Assembly: GCF_025148285.1 (NCBI RefSeq)
Contig: NZ_CP102268.1
Coordinates: 1,054,001 to 1,118,000, forward strand
DNA length: 64,000 nucleotides
Reading direction: 5' to 3'
Source: Marvinbryantia formatexigens DSM 14469
Lineage (GTDB): Bacteria; Bacillota; Clostridia; Lachnospirales; Lachnospiraceae
Made by a program: the position numbers and the translations under genes. How positions within the stretch are numbered: position 1 is the stretch's first letter; each line of letters begins with the position of its first letter. Shown here piece after piece: positions 9,550-17,000 of the stretch. The notes under the pieces are model-generated. The model was not told where the DNA came from. It saw only the letters and a list, made by a program, of their open reading frames with translations, and did no database searches.

Positions 9550-10610
9550 CGGCGATTCTCCTTTCCCGAAAAAATAATTGCAACAAAGAAGGGCGCACCC
9601 ATCAAAGAAGTAATCGCACCGACCGGCAGAGCAGAGCCGTTTCCCATACTTCTTGCAAATGTATCGGCAAGCAATAACAGCAGACTGCCGCTTAAGGCAG
9701 AAATCGGTATGGTAACCCGGTGGTCCTGTCCCAGCAGTTTCTTTGTAATATGCGGACAGATAATTCCCACAAATCCGATAATTCCCAGAAAGGATACACA
9801 GACTGCGGTAATCAGAGAAGCAAGCAGCATCGAGAAGAACCGCAGTGTTTTTACATTCACCCCCATTGTCTTTGCCACAGCCTCCCCGCCAAGAAGTGCG
9901 TTCAGCCTCCACGACATAAGGGTAAAAAAGACCAGACCTGCCGTCACTACAGTAAACATTATGGCATCTGTGCGGTAGGTTGCCCGTCCAAGATCGCCGA
10001 AATTCCAGACAACTGCCGCTGATATTCCCACATCCGTAGCATAAAACTGAAGAATCGTTGTTGCCGCCGCCCAGACCGAGCCGAGCGCCATACCGGAGAG
10101 CACTACTACGTTCGGCGAAAAGGACCGGATTGTACAAAGCCCCAGAATCATCAGAATAGACACTGTGGAAAAGAAAAACGCCATAACGCTTGTCGCATAA
10201 GGATTCGCGCCAACAGCATAATTTGCTATGTTATTGCCGGTGGACAAAAAACCGCCCGCAAATGCAATGATGGACAGATTTGCTCCGAATACCGCCGCAT
10301 TTGAAACGCCCAGCGTAGAAGGCGACGCCATAGAATTATTCAGCGTTGTCTGCATAATCAGACCGGAAACAGACAGTCCCGCACCCGCAATGATTGCCGC
10401 CAGGACCCGCGGGATACGGATATTCCAGATAATCCGCACATTGGCAGCCGTTCCTTTTCCGGTCAGCGCCCCAAAACATTCTGCCGCTGACATATGCGAC
10501 GAGCCTGCAAACAGACAGACAAATCCCAGTGCAACTACTATAACGCACAATGCCATAATCACAAGGCGATCTTTCCAATTCTTTTTTCGAAACTTTCCAG
10601 TATCCCTCAT
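9543..10610 (-). CDS. FecCD/BtuC-type ABC transporter permease
   Basis: This is a 355-residue, roughly ten-helix permease of the iron-chelate/cobalamin importer class. Family features visible are the early LNNSMASPSTLGVSNAA block, the GxxxA/G-rich helices, and the C-terminal LGIIGFVGIICPHITKKLLG coupling segment followed by RVTIPISALSGSLLLLLADTFAR. These are hallmark FecCD sequences. The ATG at 10610 is the first usable start, because an in-frame stop lies three codons upstream; GGAGA is 13 bases away, a slightly long spacing. It is the first transporter gene of the operon, 62 bases after the LysR gene. Confidence 0.9.
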   Translation of the reverse strand: MRDTGKFRKKNWKDRLVIMALCVIVVALGFVCLFAGSSHMSAAECFGALTGKGTAANVRIIWNIRIPRVLAAIIAGAGLSVSGLIMQTTLNNSMASPSTLGVSNAAVFGANLSIIAFAGGFLSTGNNIANYAVGANPYATSVMAFFFSTVSILMILGLCTIRSFSPNVVVLSGMALGSVWAAATTILQFYATDVGISAAVVWNFGDLGRATYRTDAIMFTVVTAGLVFFTLMSWRLNALLGGEAVAKTMGVNVKTLRFFSMLLASLITAVCVSFLGIIGFVGIICPHITKKLLGQDHRVTIPISALSGSLLLLLADTFARSMGNGSALPVGAITSLMGAPFFVAIIFSGKENRRC

Positions 10611-10672
10611 TGATTTTCAAACTTCTCCTTAAAACAATCCTTTTTCTTCTGTCATCTGCTTCTTTATATAAA

Positions 10673-11578
10673 TTATCCGTTCAAAAGTCTTTCCTTCATG
10701 AACGCCAGAAAATCCCCCGCCTGCCCGGACAGCTCTTCACCTCTGCGCCTTATATATCCAAATAATATCCTCGTATCCGTCAGATTCCGTTTCCATCCTG
10801 CAGCGTTTTCTTTTGACGGTTTTCCGGAGAGATAACCGGCGCTGATATTCACCAGCCCCTCAGACTGCAGGAACCGCTCCATAATATAGTCACTGTTTGT
10901 AGTAATAACTGTCTCCGCGTCTGTGGCAGACCTTCCCCCATCATCTGTGATATTCCAGTAATTATCCGGTGAAAATTCGTCAGGAAACCGTTGAATCAAT
11001 TTCATTCTGGAAAAATCTACCGTTCCGTTTTTTCCTCCTCCGCAGTTCTTTCCGCCATAAAGCACGGCAGTTGTTTCTTTCAGAGCCGTGAATTCCAGAT
11101 AATTTCTGGAGATATAATATTGAAACACCGTCAACTGGTCTTTTAGTATATATACAAATCCAACATCATCTGTCCGCTCCCGCACGCGCTCCACAATTTC
11201 CCGGCAATCTGCCGAATAAATCTGATAATGGATTTTTTCCTTTTGTTTCCGTTCATAAAATGCAGTAAAGCAGTCTGCGAACCACGAGCTCGGATTGCAG
11301 GAAACAGAAAGTGTTTCTATTGTCTCTTCTCTGTCCGGCATCTGCATTTTCTGCAGATTGTCAAGGATAGAAAGCGCATAAGGATATATGCGCTCTGCTT
11401 CCCGCGTCATACGTATTCCCCTTGGCAATCGCTCAAAAAGCACCAGATTCATATCTTCCTCCAGCGCTTTGATAATCTTACTGACACTGGACTGCGTAGT
11501 AAACAATACTTCGGCTGCCCGGCTAAAGGAACCTGTCTGCACACAGGCGACAAAATACCGGATTTCCCTCATATCCAA
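10673..11578 (-). CDS. LysR-family transcriptional regulator
   Basis: The N-terminus carries a classical LysR helix-turn-helix (MREIRYFVACVQTGSFSRAAEVL...SSVSKIIKALEEDMNLVLFER, about residues 3-62). The rest resembles a periplasmic-binding-like effector domain, about 230 residues. I prefer a TTG start at 11578, since GGAGGGG lies nine bases before it; an ATG at 11572 would have a 15-base spacing. The gene is the first of the minus-strand operon and faces two methyltransferase genes across a 399-base region rich in palindromes. By analogy with other LysR proteins it probably controls both directions in response to the imported ligand (inference). Confidence 0.88.
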   Translation of the reverse strand: MDMREIRYFVACVQTGSFSRAAEVLFTTQSSVSKIIKALEEDMNLVLFERLPRGIRMTREAERIYPYALSILDNLQKMQMPDREETIETLSVSCNPSSWFADCFTAFYERKQKEKIHYQIYSADCREIVERVRERTDDVGFVYILKDQLTVFQYYISRNYLEFTALKETTAVLYGGKNCGGGKNGTVDFSRMKLIQRFPDEFSPDNYWNITDDGGRSATDAETVITTNSDYIMERFLQSEGLVNISAGYLSGKPSKENAAGWKRNLTDTRILFGYIRRRGEELSGQAGDFLAFMKERLLNG

Positions 11579-11977
11579 CTGAAAAATCCCCTCCACTTTT
11601 CTTAAACTATCCCTGCCCTGCCGGTTCTTCTGTTTCTGCAAACAACCGGTCTGTTATTTCAAAATCCTAATACTGGTATGTTACACATAAGCAGAGACAT
11701 ATTCCGTCTGCGAATCCAGAATATGTCTCTTCCCATGAATGATAGGAAACTTTATATGTTGTATCTGACATGTCCTATCATATCCTATTCTCCCTCTGCT
11801 CCACAAGCCACCCAGGGGGATATTTCTCATTCCTTTTTTTCATGCATTTCCATTCCATTTACAGCATATCAAAATTATGAACATGCAAAAAATATCCCCC
11901 CTGGGAGCTTGCATCCGCCGTCCGTTTCTGTTATCTTAGTTATCGCAGTAAAAATTACTTTACAGAGGATTGGATAT
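11579..11977. promoter_or_regulatory. Divergent regulatory region with three inverted repeats
   Basis: This 399-base stretch separates the LysR operon from the divergent methyltransferases and holds no convincing gene. It has a perfect 12-base inverted repeat (AGAGACATATTC at 11693-11704 and GAATATGTCTCT at 11719-11730), a 7-base pair (GATAGGA 11741-11747, TCCTATC 11773-11779), and a 15-base near-perfect pair (CCCAGGGGGATATTT 11811-11825, and its complement with one extra C at 11890-11905). A weak promoter fits TTGCAT (11909) with TATCTT (11932), 17-base spacing, placing the last arm just upstream of the -35. LysR binding is inferred. Confidence 0.6.
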
Positions 11978-12736
11978 ATGCCGGAACAATTAAAAGAACT
12001 CGAAAAATACTGGAGCGGTCGTGCAGAAGGATATTCTGCGGTCAACCAGGAAGAACTCGCCGGGGAGCAGCATCAGAAATGGCTGCATTACCTTCAGAAC
12101 CGCTTTCCTGATAAAGCGCCGGAGCAGGTTTCCGTGCTGGATATCGGTACCGGACCCGGTTTTTTTGCCATTATTCTGGCAGAAGCCGGCTATCATGTGA
12201 CCGCAGTGGATTACACTGCAGCCATGCTAAAGCAGGCGCGCAGAAATGCAGGTGTGCTCTCAGATAGTATTACCTGGAAAATAATGGACGCACAGAATCT
12301 GGATTTTGAAGATAATACTTTCGATGTCATCGTCAGCCGCAATCTCACATGGAATCTGGACGAGCCGGAAAAAGCATACGCGCAGTGGCTTCGGGTGCTG
12401 AAGCCGGGCGGAACACTGCTGAATTTTGATGCAAACTGGTACGGTTATCTTTTTGACGAAGAAAAGCGCCTGTTGTATGAGACAGACCGTGCCAATGTCG
12501 CCAGTCTGAATCTGGAAGATCAGTATACATGCACAGATATTACCGCAATGGAAGCTCTGGCGAAAAATATGCCGCTTTCCCGTATTTCCCGCCCGGACTG
12601 GGACAGAGCTGTTCTGACAAAACTCGGTGCCTCTTCCGTTTACATTGAAGAAGATATTGGAGATCAGGTTTACAGTTTTATGGAAAGGATAAATTACGCC
12701 GCCACGCCGCTGTTTTGCGTGCAGGCGTTTAAATAA
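11978..12736 (+). CDS. Class I SAM-dependent methyltransferase, paralogue A
   Basis: This is a 252-residue enzyme from the ATG at 11978 (MPEQLKELEKYWSGRAEGYS), with AGAGGA 11 bases upstream. Motif I is VLDIGTGPGFFAIIL and the strand-2 acidic end is AVDYTAAM. The distinctive block is VSRNLTWNLDEPEKAYAQW followed by LKPGGTLLNFDANW. That block is shared almost word for word with the next gene, so the two are tandem duplicates. The methyl acceptor is unknown; the family is known to me mainly from Clostridia, near metal or chelate transporters. Located divergently from the LysR-importer operon. Confidence 0.88.
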   Translation: MPEQLKELEKYWSGRAEGYSAVNQEELAGEQHQKWLHYLQNRFPDKAPEQVSVLDIGTGPGFFAIILAEAGYHVTAVDYTAAMLKQARRNAGVLSDSITWKIMDAQNLDFEDNTFDVIVSRNLTWNLDEPEKAYAQWLRVLKPGGTLLNFDANWYGYLFDEEKRLLYETDRANVASLNLEDQYTCTDITAMEALAKNMPLSRISRPDWDRAVLTKLGASSVYIEEDIGDQVYSFMERINYAATPLFCVQAFK

Positions 12737-12741
12737 GTCGT

Positions 12742-13509
12742 ATGGAATATAAAGAAACATTTCACCCGGAATCCGGGGAGATTAAAAACAGAATTGTGAA
12801 TTACTGGACAAAACGGAGCCACGATTTTAGTTCGCTCCGCGAAAAAGAGCAGGAATCGGAAACCGGTCGTGCCTGGCTCACGGAGATTCTGCAGAATATC
12901 CCCGCACAAAAATCACTTAAAATTCTTGATGTCGGCTGCGGAACCGGCATGTTTGCCCTCATGCTCTCCGCACTTGGTCACGACGCCACCGGCATTGATC
13001 TGACGGAGCACATGATTCTTCACGCAAGAGAGCTTGCGGGCAAACAACATTCTTCCGCGAAATTTTTCTGTATGGATGCGGAGAATCCGGCGTTTGCCGA
13101 TAATACCTTTGATGTGATCCTCACCCGCAACCTCACCTGGACGCTTCCCCACGCGGAACAGGCGTATACGCAGTGGTTCCGCATCCTCAAAAGCGGCGGT
13201 ATCCTGCTCAATTTCGATGCGGATTACGGACATGACAGTTGCAATAAAAACGTAAACGAGCTGCCATCCGAGCACGCGCACCGCTCCATGCCCTCCGAGA
13301 TGCTGCTTGAATGCGAATCCATCAAGAGCCAGCTTTCCATCAGCAATCAATCCCGCCCGGCATGGGACGTGCAGCTTCTGCAAAAGATCGGCTATACAAC
13401 TATTTCCGCAGATATCGGCATCTCTGCCAGAATATACCGGCAGTGTAATGAGTTTTACAATCCCACTCCGATGTTTCTCATCCGGGCAGAGAAACCTTAT
13501 TCTTTTTAA
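12742..13509 (+). CDS. Class I SAM-dependent methyltransferase, paralogue B
   Basis: This is a 255-residue methyltransferase. Motif I is ILDVGCGTGMFALML, the acidic strand-2 end is GIDLTEHM, and the family block reads LTRNLTWTLPHAEQAYTQW with LKSGGILLNFDADY. It starts 5 bases after paralogue A with no clear Shine-Dalgarno, which implies translation by coupling to the upstream gene. Its N-terminal segment RIVNYWTKRSHDFSSLREKE resembles the start of paralogue A (KYWSGRAEGYSAVNQEE). The retained SAM site in both copies suggests both are active, perhaps on successive positions of one molecule or as a heterodimer (inference). Confidence 0.88.
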   Translation: MEYKETFHPESGEIKNRIVNYWTKRSHDFSSLREKEQESETGRAWLTEILQNIPAQKSLKILDVGCGTGMFALMLSALGHDATGIDLTEHMILHARELAGKQHSSAKFFCMDAENPAFADNTFDVILTRNLTWTLPHAEQAYTQWFRILKSGGILLNFDADYGHDSCNKNVNELPSEHAHRSMPSEMLLECESIKSQLSISNQSRPAWDVQLLQKIGYTTISADIGISARIYRQCNEFYNPTPMFLIRAEKPYSF

Positions 13510-13552
13510 ATGCTGCTGTCGGAGCGTTTGCGGCATACTCCCTTACGCCCTT

Positions 13553-13744
13553 TTACTGTAGCTTCGGCGTTTTAAACATATTTTCCACATACGACCGCAT
13601 TTCTTCCCTGGAATTTACCCGGCTGGCGCCATCGATGTACACCTGCTGCGCTTCCCTCGGCAGCGCCGAAAACTTCCGCAGCACATCCAGATGCTCCGCC
13701 AGCTCCATCGTAAAACCGATTGGCAGCTCCTGATTGTCAATCAT
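13553..13744 (-). CDS. Conserved small protein, 63 residues
   Basis: This small protein reads MIDNQELPIGFTMELAEHLD at its start and continues with a helix-rich segment containing KFSALPREAQQ and SREEMRSYVENMF. GGAGGGG lies six bases before the ATG at 13744. The pattern NELPIGFTM...LA plus a Q-rich helix is familiar from short uncharacterised proteins of Clostridia; I know no function. It overlaps the preceding small gene by eight bases, so the two form a coupled pair. Confidence 0.7.
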   Translation of the reverse strand: MIDNQELPIGFTMELAEHLDVLRKFSALPREAQQVYIDGASRVNSREEMRSYVENMFKTPKLQ

Positions 13745-13919
13745 CCGATTCCCCTCCCGGACCATCCTTGCGCGGACGGAAAGATTCCGGAAGCGGTTCT
13801 GTCTCCCACTCGGAATTTGTATCCACCTCTGGAATATTATCGTCGTCATACACCGATTCCACATGCAGGTTGGCGGCATTTTTGGCCGGTTTTGCTGTAT
13901 TCTTGTTCTTGCTGTTCAT
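13737..13919 (-). CDS. Small acidic hypothetical protein, 60 residues
   Basis: From the ATG at 13919 the protein is basic and Asn/Lys-rich at the start (MNSKNKNTAKPAKNAAN) and then strongly acidic (DDDNIPEVDTNSEWE). It has no membrane segment or recognisable domain and is probably disordered. GGGAG sits eight bases upstream of the start. It overlaps the next small gene by eight bases. The polarity and length recall small spore-associated or adaptor-like proteins, but no function can be assigned. Confidence 0.6.
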   Translation of the reverse strand: MNSKNKNTAKPAKNAANLHVESVYDDDNIPEVDTNSEWETEPLPESFRPRKDGPGGESDD

Positions 13920-14002
13920 AGACAATGCTCCCTTCGTGTTTCAAAATATCATTACTTCAGGGAGTATGTGTCAAAGCGAAAAGAAATATACGTTCTTTTT
14001 GT

Positions 14003-14036
14003 AAAATGCCGGATGCTTTTCGCACCCGGCATTTTT
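14003..14036 (-). terminator. Terminator after the RND gene
   Basis: AAAATGCCGG at 14003-14012 pairs with CCGGCATTTTT at 14026-14036 around a 13-base loop. It lies ten bases beyond the stop codon of the RND pump on the minus strand, and A/T runs flank both arms. Confidence 0.75.
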
Positions 14037-14045
14037 ATATGCTCT

Positions 14046-17000
14046 TTATATTTCTTCCTCCGTCATATCCTTTTTCCGGTTAAAGATGTCGTAAATACAC
14101 GGCACCACAAACAGAGTCAGCAATGTTCCGTAGGTCAGACCGCCGACGGTTACGATTGCCATCGGCTGTACCATATCGGCGCCCATGCCGTTGCCCAGCG
14201 CCATTGTGAGCAGTCCGAGGATGGTGGTCAGCGCCGTCATGATAATCGGGCGCAGCCTTGTTCTGCCCGCCTCCACGATTGCCGCCCGTTTTTCCATGCC
14301 GCCGCGGCGGAGCTGATTGATGTAGTCAACCAGCACGATACCGTTGTTTACGATGATACCGGACAGCATGACGAAGCCGATCATGGCAATGACGCTGACC
14401 GGATTGTCGGTCAGATACAGTGCCAGCAGACCGCCCGTGAACGCAAGCGGAATCGTAAACATAATGATGAACGGCGAGAGCAGCGACTGGAACTGCGCCA
14501 CCATGATAAGGTACATAAACGCCAGTGCCAGCAGAAGCATCTTGACTACCTCTGTCATCGCCTCATTGATGGTCTGGTCCTCGCCCGCCATTTCCAGGCT
14601 GTAGCCCTTCGGCAGCTCATAATTTTCCAGAGCCGCGTTCAAATCCGCAGACACCAGACCGATATTATAGCCGTCGGCGATCTGCGCCGATACGGTGACA
14701 TAGCGCGTCTGCGCCTCACGGTTAATGGAGGAGAAGCCCTCTGTATCCACAAATTCAACCAGATCGGCAACCGGCACCTCTACCTCCTGCCCGTCCTCGT
14801 CCTTTCCGGTGATGGTCAGCTTTTTAATCTTATCGCGCGTCAGCGTCTCATCCGCATCGCTCACCACCAGCACCGGATAATCCTTGGACGGCGCGGAAAG
14901 CGTCGTCGCGCTGGAAGCGTCCGCCAGTTTTGCCTGCAGGAACTGATAAACCTGGGCAGTCGTGAGCTGATAGCTCATCGCCTTATCTTTATCCACCACC
15001 AGGCGCAGCTCCAGCGTCTTCTCAGCAATTCCGTCGGAAACGTCCGCCGTACCCTCGACAGATTCCACAATTTCCGCCACCTCGCCCGCTATGCGCTTCA
15101 GCTCATCCAGCTCACGGCCCTTGATATTGATAGAAATGCCGCTGCCGCCCAGCGCCGACATATCCATCGTAGACGTCTCAACATCCAGATCGCAGTTTAA
15201 ATCGGCGGTCTTTTCCAGAATTTCCGCCTTCAGCTCGTCATTCGTGATGGTCTTTTCCTCACTGAGCAGCACATAGAGCGAAACGGAATCCGCGCTGGAG
15301 CTCTGACTGCCGCCCATCATGCTCATTGCACCGGTGCCTCCCGCCATCGCGCCGACGTCCGTGACATCCTGAATCGTCAGGATGCGCTCCATCACCGCGT
15401 CCGACATCGCCGCTGTCTCCGGAAGCTGACTGCCCTCCGGCATATTCAGCGTGACGGAAACCTGCGTGCTTTCCATTTCCGGCATAAAGGCGGTTCCTTT
15501 GGAGAGCGCCAGCTTCGCGGAAAGCGCCAGCAGCCCGACCGCCAGCAGCAGCACCAGGAATTTTACCTTCAGGGACCATCCAAGAAGCTTCGCGTAACCA
15601 TTCTGCAGCGCCTCAAAGATGCGCGAACGCTTCTGCTTCACATTTTTCAGCAGTCCCGCGCCCATCGCCGGAACCAGCGTCAGCGCGACAATCAGACTGG
15701 CGCCGAGCGAATACGCGATGGTAAGCCCCATATCCACAAAGAGCTGCCGGGTAATGCCCTCGGTAAAGACAATCGGCAGGAATACGCAGACCGTCGTCAG
15801 CGTGGACGCCGCAATCGACCCCGCCACCTGGTTTGCGCCCTCCACCGCTGCTTTCTTCACGGAGTAGCCCTCCGCGCGCAGGCGGTAGATATTTTCGATA
15901 ACAACAATCGAGTTGTCGACCAGCATACCGATGCCGAGCGCCAGACCCGAAAGGGAAATAATGTTCAGCGTAATCCCGCTGAAATACATTGCCACGACCG
16001 CCGCCATGATACTGATCGGAATCGAGCAGGCGATGACCAGCGTCGGGCGTACGCTCTTTAAGAACAACAGCAGCACCAGGATAGCCAGTCCGGCGCCGGA
16101 GAGCATGTTCTCCAGAACCGAATCCACCACCAGGTCAATATAAATGCCCTGGTCCATCAGCTCGATGATATGGATGTTTTCGTCGCTCTCCTCCAGCTCG
16201 GCAAACTTCTCCTTGATGCGGTCCGAAACCTCGCCGGTGGAATAGCCCGACTGCTTCTGCATGGTAAACATGATGCCGGAGTGCCCGTTTATCTTCGCGT
16301 AGACCTCGCTGCTGTTATCCAGCGTCACCACGTCCGCCACGTCCGACAGACGGATAGGTTCCAGACCATCCATATGTAAATCCAGAAGCAGCAGATTTCC
16401 GATATCCTCCGTATCCTCCAGCTTATTGCCCACGCGCACCAGGAAGTCCACGCCGTCCTCTGTCACGTAGCCCGCCGGCATACTGAAGTTCTGCGCCGCC
16501 AGAATGCCCTTCACCATGTCCGCCGTGATGATTTCCGTCACATCCGCCTGGTCATAAGCCGCATCCTTCTGCTGTTCTATCTGCTCCAGCGCCGCATCCA
16601 GCTCCTTCTGCCCGGCGCTCAGCTCCGCCTTGCCCGCCGCCATTTCGATGGTGGCGGAGATTTTTGCCTTGTTCAGCTCGCCGACAGCCGCGGACACGCT
16701 CGTCTGGCCGGAGGCAATCTGCGCCTTCGCCGTTTCAAGCTGCTTCTGCGCCGCCAGAAGCTGCGCACGTCCCTCGGAAAGCTGGGCTTTGCCGCTCTCA
16801 ATCTGCGCCTTGCCCGCGATAATCTGTTCCATCTGCTCCGGCATCCCGTCGATGGTCGTCTGCATCTGGGCGATGCCGTCCTCAATCTGAATCCGGCGCG
16901 CCACCAGCTCCGATTTTACCGTATCGATACTTTCATCGCGCTCCTGCGCCGTGCCGCCGGTATTAACGCCGAGCACCGCCAGTGACGCCAACGCCTGGGC

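Noticed and set aside
9550-10137. Upstream extension of the FecE-type ATPase frame to 451 codons
   Set aside because: The extension lies inside the permease gene in another frame and has no transporter features; the ATG at 9549 with the seven-base overlap is the natural start.
11579-11977. Known riboswitch (NiCo, cobalamin or similar) upstream of the methyltransferases
   Set aside because: The palindromes do not reproduce a conserved core I can recognise; a covariance search would be needed to claim one.
13734-15200. Long plus-strand frame opposite the RND gene
   Set aside because: His/Arg/Gln-rich composition and position antisense to a strongly coding gene mark it as a shadow.
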